Assembly: GCF_030012565.1 (NCBI RefSeq)
Contig: NZ_CP124621.1
Span: 558,001 to 622,000, forward strand
Direction: 5' to 3'
DNA: 64,000 nt
DNA from: Mesomycoplasma ovipneumoniae
Lineage (GTDB): Bacteria > Bacillota_I > Bacilli_A > Mycoplasmatales > Metamycoplasmataceae
This document shows positions 1-6,760 of the stretch, piece by piece. Below the pieces are notes generated by a model that saw only the letters and a program-made list of their open reading frames with translations, did no database searches and was not told the origin of the DNA. The first letter of the stretch is position 1; each line of letters begins with the position of its first letter. The position numbers were made by a program, and so were the translations under genes.

Positions 1-342
1 AAGCCCTGACATTAAATTCAATATTGTTGACTTTCCTGATCCGGATTTACCATTTAAAATAGCAAAATCACCCTCGGCAATACTAAAACTAATATCCGCA
101 AAAACTTTTGTAACAACAGAGCCAAAAAGATAATATTTTGATACGTTTTTAAAATCTATTATCGAACCAGGTAAGTTAGCGTCTTGAATTTTACCAACTT
201 TAACTCGTGGAGTATCGTTTGCTCAGCGAATTAATTTTAATTGCTTTGCTGATAAATTTTCTGACTCAGTTTCTTTAATTATTTTTAAGGCTTGGGTTTG
301 TCTTTCAACTTTTTTTGCCTTTGAAAAAAAACTTAATGACAT
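1..342 (-). CDS. ABC transporter ATP-binding protein (5' part only; gene runs off the window)
   Basis: About 114 N-terminal residues are visible, starting at ATG 342 behind a GGAG ribosome-binding site. A ~60-residue charged leader is followed by 'IDFKNVSKYYLFGSVVTKVF', typical of the first strand of an ABC nucleotide-binding domain. The Walker A motif GKSGSGKST lies close to the window edge. The family hydrolyses ATP at the inner face of the membrane to drive transport. The leader-plus-domain layout resembles the LolD/MacB-type ATPases that pair with FtsX-like permeases in mycoplasmas. Substrate and partner cannot be told, because the signature motif, Walker B and the next gene lie outside. 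One Trp is encoded by TGA. Confidence 0.85.
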
Positions 343-690
343 ATCTACTCCTGTAATTGCTAGTTCAACTAGTTTTTATAATATATTTAAACTTTTACAT
401 TAAAGGCTAAATTATAATACAAAAGTTAAATTTTAAAAGATATTTTAAAATTTAATGCAAAAAAAGCTATTGAACTAAAATAAAAAAGTGAATTTTAGAA
501 GAGTGAAAAACAAGCCATGTCAGGGATAAAACAAACTAATTTTAATTCTTAATTTTCTTTTCTTATTTACTATATTTATCATACCAAAAAATTTAAAACT
601 TGGTAATAATTTTTTTTTATTTTTTTAAATTGTTTTTTAAGGTAAAATTTAAGTAATTAAATAGCAAATTAAAACAAAATGGAGGCAAAA
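343..690. other. Divergent intergenic region
   Basis: This AT-rich spacer separates the minus-strand ABC gene from the plus-strand flavoprotein genes. On the minus strand there is a TATAAT at 411-416 and a TATTAT at 378-383, either of which could be the -10 box of the ABC gene. A small palindrome (CTAGTT/AACTAG) sits at about 359-372 in its leader. I see no convincing promoter for the plus-strand gene beyond AT-rich sequence, and no ORF. Confidence 0.5.
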
Positions 691-1275
691 ATGGCAGAAG
701 TTTTATACATAAAGTCACATTTAAACCAAAATTCAACTTCTAACAATGTTGCAAAACTTTTTATTGAACATTATAAAGAGCAAAATCCTGATGCAATTAT
801 TAGTGAATTTGATCTTAATGATTATAAAGTCGGACAAATTTCCCTAAATTCAGAAAATTTTTCAAGTTTTTGGAAAGAAGTTGATGCTGATTTTTGAATT
901 GAAAAGCTAAAACAAGCCAAAAAAGTAATTATTTCATCACCGATAATAAATTGAGGCTATTCAGCCCAAATTAAAAATTTTTTTGATGCAGTTTGTCTTG
1001 CTGATCGTACATTTTCTTATAAATATTCAAAAAAAGGTGGAGCAATTGGTCTTCTTGATAATATTGAAAATGTCCAAATTATATTAAGCTCACATTCAAA
1101 ACAAGAAGAACTGCCAAGTCCAAATCCAGCTGAGACAATCATTGGTACTTTTAATTTTCTTGGTGCTAAAAAAATCAATAATCCGCTTATTATTGAACAG
1201 TCTTATAAATATAAAGAAAATGGCTTTGATGAGACTCTCCTAAAGCATATCAAAGAGACAGCCAAAAGTTTTTAA
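691..1275 (+). CDS. azoR: FMN-dependent NADH-azoreductase-like flavoprotein (first of a pair)
   Basis: 194 aa with a flavodoxin-like fold. The N-terminus VLYIKSHLNQNSTSNNVA matches the phosphate-binding loop of the AzoR/AcpD family. The central segment 'KKVIISSPIINWGYSAQIKNFFD' is the usual P-x-x-N-x-x-x-x-x-x-K-x-x-x-D block. Such enzymes are cytosolic and reduce quinones or azo compounds with NAD(P)H through FMN. I chose ATG 691 because GGAGG lies just upstream; an in-frame ATG at 679 would place that ribosome-binding site inside the gene. Two tryptophans are TGA. A paralogue follows 22 bp downstream in the same direction, probably in one operon. The physiological substrate is unknown. Confidence 0.85.
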
Positions 1276-1297
1276 AAAAAATAAAAATAGGAAAATT

Positions 1298-1903
1298 ATG
1301 AATATTCTAGTTTTAAAGTCATCAGTTAATGAACAAAAAGGATCATATTCTTCAACTCTTTCAGATCTTTTTGTTAAATTTTATCGTGAATTTAATCCTG
1401 AGGATCAAATTGAAGTTCTTGATCTAAATAAATTTGCGATTGCTAACATTAATTTAACAGAAAAAAATTTTTCAGATGGTAGTTTTTACCAAAATGCACA
1501 AGCAGAGTTTTGAATTGATAAATTAAAAAAAGTAGATAAAGTTGTTTTTTCAACTTCAATGACAAATTTTAATTATTCAGCCACAACTAAAAACTTTTTT
1601 GATGCAATTACAATCCCAAATCAAACCTTTAGTCTTAACAAAGAAACTGGCGAGTATCACGGATTATTAACTAACATAAAAAATGTACAAATTCTTACAG
1701 CCCAAGGAGCCCCAATTGGTTGATATCCATTTGGAAATCATACTGCCTTAATTAAACAAATTTTTGAATTTTTAGGTGCTAAAATTGTCTCAAGCCCTTT
1801 TGTTCTTGCAGGAACAAAAGTAGCCCCAGCAAATCAGCTATCAATTAGCGATTTTGTTGAGCAACATCAGACTGAAATTAAAAAATTAGCACAAAATTTT
1901 TAA
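1298..1903 (+). CDS. azoR: FMN-dependent NADH-azoreductase-like flavoprotein (second of a pair)
   Basis: 201 aa, paralogous to the gene just upstream. It has the same N-terminal pattern (ILVLKSSVNEQKGSYSSTLS), the same central 'DKVVFSTSMTNFNYSATTKNFFD' block and a C-terminal 'AQGAPIGWYPFGNH' stretch resembling the flavin-facing loop of AzoR. An AGGA ribosome-binding site precedes ATG 1298. At least two Trp codons are TGA. It is likely cotranscribed with the preceding gene. The two copies have diverged clearly, so they may differ in substrate. The annotation rests on fold-level motifs, and no substrate can be assigned. Confidence 0.82.
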
Positions 1904-1919
1904 AATATCGAAAAACAAG

Positions 1920-1933
1920 TATAATTTTATAAT
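1920..1933 (+). promoter_or_regulatory. Candidate promoter of rpmE
   Basis: A TATAAT at 1920-1925, with a second TATAAT overlapping 1928-1933, stands 30-40 bp before rpmE and just after the preceding stop codon. No clear -35 box is seen, which is common in mycoplasmas. Confidence 0.45.
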
Positions 1934-1961
1934 TGATTTAAAAAAAATTATAAGGACTAAC

Positions 1962-2186
1962 ATGAAAAAAAATATCCATCCTGTTCAACACGATTTAGCT
2001 CTAACTTGTTCAACTTGTAATTCAGAATTTACTATCAAAACAGTAGTTGATAAATTTACAATTGATATTTGTTCTGGTTGCCATCCTCAGTTTACTGGTG
2101 ATAGATCACTTAGTCGAACTACCGGAAGAATTGAAAGATTTCGTCGTATGGCAGCAAAAGCGCAAAAAAATCCTGTAAAAAAATAG
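1962..2186 (+). CDS. rpmE: 50S ribosomal protein L31
   Basis: 74 aa, the normal length of bacterial bL31. It starts MKKNIHP, and contains C16-x-x-C19 and C37-x-x-C40, the four zinc-binding cysteines of the C+ form. The family signature 'HPQFTGD' follows, and the tail is rich in Arg and Lys. L31 sits at the central protuberance of the large subunit and bridges to the small subunit. Ribosome-binding site AAGGA precedes the ATG. The gene has its own likely promoter and is followed closely by dps. Confidence 0.95.
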   Translation: MKKNIHPVQHDLALTCSTCNSEFTIKTVVDKFTIDICSGCHPQFTGDRSLSRTTGRIERFRRMAAKAQKNPVKK

Positions 2187-2201
2187 TCAATAATTTTAAA
2201 T

Positions 2202-2639
2202 ATGATTACAAAATTAAATAAATTACAAGCAAATCTAACTGTTTTATATACTAATTTGAAAAATTTTCATTGAAACCTACAAGATGTAGATTTTTTAGTT
2301 ATTCATAAATATACAGACAAATTAGCAAAAAAAACAATTGAATTTGTTGACGAAGTCGCTGAAAAAATCCGTTCACTAGGACAAGTTGCAATTTCAAGTT
2401 TTGATGAAATTAGTCAAAATTCAGATTTAGAAATATTTAATTCAAAAATTTGAACTTCTGAAGTAGCACTTGAAAAAATTGGCAAACAAATCAAGCTAAT
2501 TCTTGAAGTTTGCAAAAATATCCAACAAGACGAGTCAAATTTTGAAATTCAACATTTAATTTTCCCATTAATTGATGAACTTGTTCTTTACTATCATAAA
2601 GAACTTTGAATAATTCATGCACAAAAATCAAATAATTAA
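2202..2639 (+). CDS. dps: Dps-like ferritin (DNA protection during starvation family)
   Basis: 145 aa, ferritin-like four-helix protein. H23-W24, H35, D50 and E54 fall at the same relative spacing as the ferroxidase ligands of Dps proteins (H31, H43, D58, E62 in Listeria numbering). Dps dodecamers oxidise and store iron and so limit hydroxyl radical formation in the cytoplasm. No strongly basic tail is present, so DNA binding is doubtful. Translation starts at ATG 2202, 15 bp after rpmE. Its 3' end overlaps the next gene by 23 bp, so coupling is likely. Several Trp codons are TGA. Confidence 0.85.
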
Positions 2640-3531
2640 TATTATTTATGATTCAGAACCGATAAGAATTGATCTTTTAGTTGCTAAATTAACTAATTCT
2701 TCACGAGCTATTGCTCAAAATTTAATTTTAAATAAAAAAGTTTTAATTGATAATGTTGAAACTTATAAAAAAAATTTACTTGTAAAATCTGGTCAAAGTA
2801 TTATGATCATAAATGATTATACAAGTCCACAACCATCATTAAAAGCTGCTAAAATTGATTTTGAAATTATTTTTGAAGATGAAGATATTCTTTTAATCAA
2901 TAAACCAAAAAATTTAGTTGTTCATCCTGGTGTTGGCAATTGAGACGGAACGCTAGTAAATGGAGTCATTGATTTTTTAAAAAATAATCTCAGTGATCTT
3001 GATAAAGTTCGACCTGGAATTATTCATCGACTTGATAAAGATACAAGTGGTCTTATTTTAGTAGCTAAAAATGCAAAATCACATTCATATTTTGCCGATC
3101 AATTGGCAAAAAGAGAAATTCAAAGATTTTATAAAGCAATAGTAGTTGGAAAAATACCTCATAAATTTATTAAAATAAATTTGCCAATTGCTCGTGATTC
3201 TAAAAATCCCTTAAAAAAGACAGTTAGTTATTTTAATTCCAAACAAGCAATAACTAATGTTGAATTAATTAAACATTTTGTTTACAAAAACCAAAATTTT
3301 AGCCTAATAAAATGCCAACTTGAGACTGGTAGAACTCACCAAATTCGCTTACATCTTGCTCATATAGGTTTTCCAGTTTATGGCGATCCAATTTATGGAA
3401 CCAAAGTTGATAATTTAGGCCAAAGATTGCATGCTTACAAATTAATTTTTAGACATATTGACGGAAAAGAACTTGAATTTAGCACTGATTTGCCAAAGGA
3501 ATTTATGATCGCCTTTAATGAAAAAATCTAA
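2617..3531 (+). CDS. rluD: RluD-family 23S rRNA pseudouridine synthase
   Basis: 304 aa, the usual length for RluA/C/D enzymes. Residues ~13-75 form an S4-like RNA-binding domain. The catalytic domain follows, with 'INKPKNLVVHPG', then the signature H137-R-L-D-K-D-T-S-G with catalytic Asp140, and 'LETGRTHQIRLHLAHIGFPVYGDPIYG' near the C-terminus. The enzyme isomerises uridine to pseudouridine in rRNA. Target uridines cannot be read from the sequence, and RluC or RluD specificity is open. The start at 2617 lies inside dps; one TGA Trp occurs at residue 109. Confidence 0.88.
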
Positions 3532-3558
3532 AATTTTATTGTCTTAGAGTATTTCATT

Positions 3559-3612
3559 AAAAAAGAAACAAAGAAAAATTTTAAGCAAAAATTTACTATA
3601 TAATAAGGATAT
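3559..3612. repeat. Left direct repeat flanking the MITE-like element
   Basis: 54 bp that recur, with a few small differences and indels, at 4324-4380. Both copies begin with AAAAAAGAAACAAAG and end with TTTACTATATAATAAGGATAT-like sequence. They directly abut the terminal inverted repeats of the element between them, as expected for a long target-site duplication. Both contain a TATAAT-like box. Confidence 0.8.
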
Positions 3613-3639
3613 CCCTAGTTTCCCAGTTTGATGAGATAA

Positions 3640-4146
3640 TTTTAAAAGAGTGTCCGGTTTTGGGCACTTTTTTAACTTTTTTGGCAAAAGTTAATTACCT
3701 ATTTTTTACCAATTTATTAAGATAATTGGAAAACTCAGGACAAATAACTACCAAACGAAAAACACTGAATTTTAAATCTAACACTCACGAAAGAAAAACC
3801 TACTTATTAACCAAAAAAGCAGGCTAAAAAGCAAAATTATGAAATTTTTAAACTACCTTTTTAGTTAAAACGCTGACAAAAACAATAAAAAAATACAACT
3901 ACTATTTAAACTCAATGCAAATAGAAAACTCGTTTTTATTTGCAGCGAGCCTAAAAAAACATATGAAGTTTTGAAAGAACAATAACCAAAATCCCTAAAT
4001 TTATAGATTTCTAAACGGTCAAATTTAAGGCATCCCATTATATTTAAAAATATAATGGAAAATTCGCGCTACCAGAGCGCATTAGACAAAAAACATCACT
4101 AATCCCTCCTTAATTCAATATAAAATTCATTAATTCATTCTTAGTG
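3640..4146 (-). ncRNA. Structured RNA unit, copy 1
   Basis: Predicted transcript from about 4146 down to about 3640. The promoter lies at 4152-4179. Next come GGAGGG and a 5-codon ORF at 4096-4082 (M-F-F-V-stop). Hairpin H1 lies near 4035-4060 (CCATTAT/ATAATGG). H3 follows at about 3993-4032 around the invariant core ACCGTTTAGAAATCTA. H2 is at about 3908-3955 (arms around GCAAAT/ATTTGC). The 3' end is a hairpin (AGTGCCC/GGACACT with one mismatch) followed by a short T run at about 3649-3668. Function is unknown. Base changes that keep pairing between copies argue that the RNA structure matters. Confidence 0.65.
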
Positions 4147-4151
4147 ACTCT

Positions 4152-4179
4152 ATTATAACAGAAATTTTTTTTAGACCAA
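4152..4179 (-). promoter_or_regulatory. Promoter of structured RNA copy 1
   Basis: On the minus strand the -35 is TTGGTC (4179-4174) and the -10 is TATAAT (4157-4152), with 16-bp spacing. The same boxes and spacing occur in all other copies. A run of 16 A (4196-4181 on the minus strand) lies immediately upstream of the -35. Confidence 0.75.
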
Positions 4180-4323
4180 GTTTTTTTTTTTTTTTTGCAA
4201 AAGGTTAATTTCAAAATTATAAAAATTAAGATTTTAGCCTCAAAAAACACGGATTTACGGGTATTTTTGCATATTTATATTCAATAAAAAGTGAATTTTT
4301 GCCATCAAACTGGCAAACTCGGG

Positions 4324-4380
4324 AAAAAAGAAACAAAGAAAAAAATTTGAAAGCAAAAATTTACTATATAATAAGGATAT
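4324..4380. repeat. Right direct repeat flanking the MITE-like element; contains the promoter of the next gene
   Basis: 57 bp matching 3559-3612. It ends in a TATATAATAAGGATAT segment about 40 bp before the start of the exported-protein gene, so it probably carries that gene's -10 box. Insertion of the element would have duplicated this promoter. Confidence 0.75.
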
Positions 4381-4418
4381 ATAGTAATTTTTTTTACTTC
4401 AAAGAAATGGGGTGATTT

Positions 4419-5435
4419 ATGAAAATAAATAACAAAAATATTAAAAAAATTATTGGTCTAAGTCCATTAACCAATTTAACATTTGCTAGCTTGTTAATTA
4501 GTGTTCCAGTAATTTCAGTTATTTCCCAGGAAAATTGGCATCAAAAAGATTCAACAAGTCTAGCTTATAATGAAGAATTTAATAATTTTTTAGATACAGA
4601 AGCTAATAACGTTATTAGCCAATTGGAACAAAATTCTAGCGTTAATTTTTTAAATGTTCAAGATGTTGAACAAGAAGCACGAAAAATTGGCAATCTTGGT
4701 AGATTTAAAAAAAATTTCAATAATTTTATTAATAAAGTAAAAGCAAATCCAAGGGCAAATCTTGAAAAACTTGCAAAAGACACTTTAGCAACAAAAGGCA
4801 TTAATTATGACCAATTAAAAAAACAATATCAACACAAAGTCAAAATGCCATCAGTAACATTTTCATACAAATACAAACCACAAAACCGTTGATCTATGGG
4901 TAATGTTCCATTCCCTTGAGATCCTAGAAAAATAAGCTTTCGCAGAGTACCAGCTTCCGGAGTTCCACAAAACAATGATACTTATAATAGATATTCAGCC
5001 GGAGTATGAAGGTCACATGTAAAAACTGCTTCATTTGCAGCAATAAATTTTGGACTAGCCGTGGCTTATGGTTTTGCTCTTAATTTTGTTGCTGCTGTTT
5101 CAGCCGGTGCGGCAGGCTCAATGCTTAGTTATCTTTCAGCAAAATACAAAGAACTTTATGATCAACTACAAAAAGCTCCTTTTGATATTAGTGATAAAAT
5201 CAAAGGGCAAATGGCAAGCCATGCAAATGCAATTGGTATTGCAGGTAGCGTTAACAAATGACTTCGAGGAGTTTTAACTCTTGCAAATAGTGTTAGAAAA
5301 ATACAAACAACTGTTAGACCAGCATTATTAGCTTCAAGTGTTCTTTCAAATGCTGGCGCTATTATTTCATTAATCGATTTAACTCAAGGACTCATTAGCG
5401 AACTTATAGACCGTCTAGTGATTATTGATAATTAA
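4419..5435 (+). CDS. Exported or membrane-anchored protein of unknown function
   Basis: 338 aa; I do not recognise the family. Residues 1-19 are basic and residues ~20-36 hydrophobic, giving a signal or anchor segment without a lipobox cysteine. Residues ~40-150 are polar and partly helical. Residues ~155-205 are aromatic and Trp/Pro-rich. Residues ~206-242 form an Ala/Gly-rich hydrophobic stretch ('AINFGLAVAYGFALNFVAAV'), and a second hydrophobic stretch lies at ~300-330 near the end. The layout, a polar domain followed by Ala/Gly-rich hydrophobic hairpins, is compatible with a membrane-inserting or pore-like protein, but that is only inference. The start at 4419 follows GGGGTG. Four Trp codons are TGA, so standard-code translation breaks it. 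The promoter lies in the duplicated repeat upstream, and a strong terminator follows. Confidence 0.75.
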
Positions 5436-5470
5436 TTTGAAATTTTTAGGAAATAGCAAGTCAAAAATCT

Positions 5471-5541
5471 ATTAAAACTTAAAAAAAAAAAAAAAGCCAC
5501 TTAAATAAGTGGTTTTTTTTTTTTTTTTTAAGTTTTAATAA
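5471..5541. terminator. Bidirectional intrinsic terminator
   Basis: Stem CCACTT/AAGTGG (5497-5512) with an AAAT loop is extended by a run of A on the left and a long run of T on the right. The flanks TTAAAACTT and AAGTTTTAA are also complementary. It can stop transcription of the exported-protein gene and, from the other side, the tRNA operon. Confidence 0.85.
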
Positions 5542-5568
5542 TTTAATTTTTATACAGGGTTAATTATA

Positions 5569-5653
5569 TGGTGCTCTCGACAAGACTTGAACTTGCACCC
5601 GTTTCCGGATTAGAACCTCAATCTAACGTGTATACCAATTTCACCACGAGAGC
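5569..5653 (-). tRNA. tRNA-Leu (anticodon GAG)
   Basis: The acceptor stem GCTCTCG pairs with CGAGAGC and is followed by an encoded ACCA end. The anticodon arm TTAGA-TTGAGGT-TCTAA gives GAG. A long variable arm (class II) and the GTTCAAGTC T-arm are present. It is 85 nt long with the CCA, and the 5 bp to the adjacent tRNA-Ser imply a common transcript. Confidence 0.93.
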
Positions 5654-5658
5654 TTATA

Positions 5659-5751
5659 TGGCGGATCAGACAGGATTTGAACCTGCGCGGGTTTTTTTGA
5701 ACCCCTAATACGTTTCCAACATATCCTCTTAAGCCTCTTGAGTACTGATCC
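5659..5751 (-). tRNA. tRNA-Ser (anticodon GGA)
   Basis: The acceptor stem GGATCAG pairs with CTGATCC and the CCA end is encoded. The anticodon arm ATATG-TTGGAAA-CGTAT gives GGA. The long variable arm has stem GGGTT/AACCC, and the T-arm contains GGTTCAAATCC. 93 nt including CCA. Confidence 0.93.
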
Positions 5752-5777
5752 AAAGTAACATAAGATTTAACACTATA

Positions 5778-5783
5778 ATTATA
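5778..5783 (-). promoter_or_regulatory. -10 box of the tRNA-Ser/tRNA-Leu operon
   Basis: TATAAT on the minus strand, about 27 bp before the 5' end of tRNA-Ser. No obvious -35 box is seen. Confidence 0.6.
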
Positions 5784-5999
5784 CAACAAAAAAAAGGATT
5801 ACTATTAATTTAGATTCAAATTTTTAAACTTCTAAATTAAAGGAAGCAAAAGTTCAAAAGAATGGCTCCTAAGAATAAATGATTAGCAAAGGGTTAAGTT
5901 TTGAATGAACAATATATCTAAAAATTCATTAATGATTTTTTGTTATTCAAGATAATTATAACACAAAAAAATTTTTTAGTAAAAAATTTTTGAAATATA
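5784..5999. other. Non-coding spacer upstream of the tRNAs
   Basis: AT-rich with no ORF. A second TATAAT-type promoter on the minus strand (TTTACT, 16 bp, TATAAT at about 5955-5985) could give a longer tRNA leader or an unrelated short RNA. Nothing else is recognisable. Confidence 0.4.
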
Positions 6000-6389
6000 A
6001 CCATCACAAAAGAAAAATCTACTTAACAGTCAAATAAAGCGAATTAAAAAAGCTAAAATTTTAACTTAAAAAGCAAAATTATGTGATTTTTAAACTACTT
6101 TTTTAGTTCAAAACACTGACAAAAATCATAAAAATACAACTGCTATTTAAACTCAATGTAAAAAGAAAACTCTTTTTTATTTAAATTGAGCCTAAAAAAA
6201 TATATGAAGTTTTGAAAGAACAATAAATAAAAGCCTTAAATTTGTAGATTTCTAAACGGTCAAATTTAAGGCATTCCATCATACTTAAAAACATGATGGA
6301 AAATTCGCATTTTCTGATTTTTTTATGGCAAAAACATAACTTAATCCCCCTTAATTCAATATCAAAATTTATTAATTATTCTTAAGTGA
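6000..6389 (-). ncRNA. Structured RNA unit, copy 2 (3' truncated)
   Basis: It is homologous to copy 1 from promoter to about position 6000, then similarity stops and no terminator is seen. It has GGGGG followed by the short ORF M-F-L-P-stop at 6337-6323. H1 is CCATCAT/ATGATGG. H3 has perfect 12-bp arms (GCCTTAAATTTG/CAAATTTAAGGC) around the invariant core. H2 lies near 6148-6190. Relative to copy 1, H1 carries a T-A to C-G exchange that keeps the pair. Confidence 0.62.
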
Positions 6390-6394
6390 GATTA

Positions 6395-6422
6395 ATTATA
6401 ACATAACTTTATTTTTGACCAA
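6395..6422 (-). promoter_or_regulatory. Promoter of structured RNA copy 2
   Basis: TTGGTC (6422-6417), 16 bp, TATAAT (6400-6395) on the minus strand. A run of 16 A lies about 8 bp further upstream (6446-6431). Confidence 0.75.
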
Positions 6423-6479
6423 GCATTTTCTTTTTTTTTTTTTTTTTGTAAAAGGTTGATTTTAATGCATTATGCAATA

Positions 6480-6617
6480 TTTTAAAACATAGTACAAAAT
6501 TTGCATTATTTGATTTTTTAGGAAAAGAACATATTTAATTCCTCCTTAATTCTAATGTCAAAATTTATTAATTATTCTTAGTTGAAGTGATTATAACATA
6601 TTTTTTTCTTAGACCAA
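6480..6617 (-). ncRNA. Structured RNA unit, partial copy 5 (promoter and 5' end only)
   Basis: Promoter TTGGTC (6617-6612), 16 bp, TATAAT (6595-6590). It is followed by the conserved leader, AGGAGG and a short ORF M-F-F-S-stop at 6532-6518, plus a remnant of the H1 region. It then runs directly into the poly-A tract and promoter of copy 2, so the two copies are in tandem and this one has lost its 3' part. Confidence 0.6.
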
Positions 6618-6625
6618 GCATTTTA

Positions 6626-6650
6626 CCCGAATTTCACGGTTTGATAAGAT
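6626..6650. mobile_element. Solo IS1634-type end
   Basis: CCCGAATTTCACGGTTTGAT resembles the terminal repeat of the complete IS and the MITE end. There is no partner end or transposase nearby. The same remnant lies at the equivalent place before the second operon (36471). It marks the left limit of the 25-kb duplicated unit. Confidence 0.55.
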
Positions 6651-6711
6651 AATCTATTGAAAGGTATTATTGAACTTTATAAAAACGAAAATAGTTTTAA
6701 AAATTAAATAA

Positions 6712-6735
6712 AAGAACAGCATGCTTGCTGTTCTT
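6712..6735 (-). terminator. Terminator of giant operon A
   Basis: Perfect 10-bp stem AAGAACAGCA/TGCTGTTCTT with a 4-nt loop and T-rich flanks on both sides, 26 bp beyond the stop codon of the second giant gene. Confidence 0.85.
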
Positions 6736-6760
6736 TTTTCTTTTGTTTATATTATTAAAA

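Larger units (their letters stand above)
3613..4323 (-). mobile_element. 711-bp MITE-like, IS1634-related element carrying a structured RNA gene
   Basis: The left end CCCTAGTTTCCCAGTTTGAT and the inverted right end CCCGAGTTTGCCAGTTTGAT match at 18 of 20 positions, and both match the ends of the complete IS at 36527-38437. The inner sequence next to the right end (4240-4310) resembles the left end of that IS, including an ATTCACT-type hairpin and a degenerate ATACCG-type hairpin. There is no transposase ORF. It is flanked by a 54/57-bp direct repeat, which fits the long, variable target duplications known for IS1634. Inside it lies one complete copy of the structured RNA unit. It is therefore a non-autonomous derivative, probably mobilised in trans. 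Confidence 0.7.

Noticed and set aside
3640-4146. Structured RNA read as a tmRNA, RNase P RNA or SRP RNA
   Set aside because: It is multi-copy and lacks the universally conserved cores of those RNAs; its own conserved core matches none I recognise.
5068-5277. Overlapping 69-aa ORF inside the exported-protein gene
   Set aside because: Out-of-frame shadow; the 338-aa frame has a signal segment, promoter and ribosome-binding site and is continuous under table 4.
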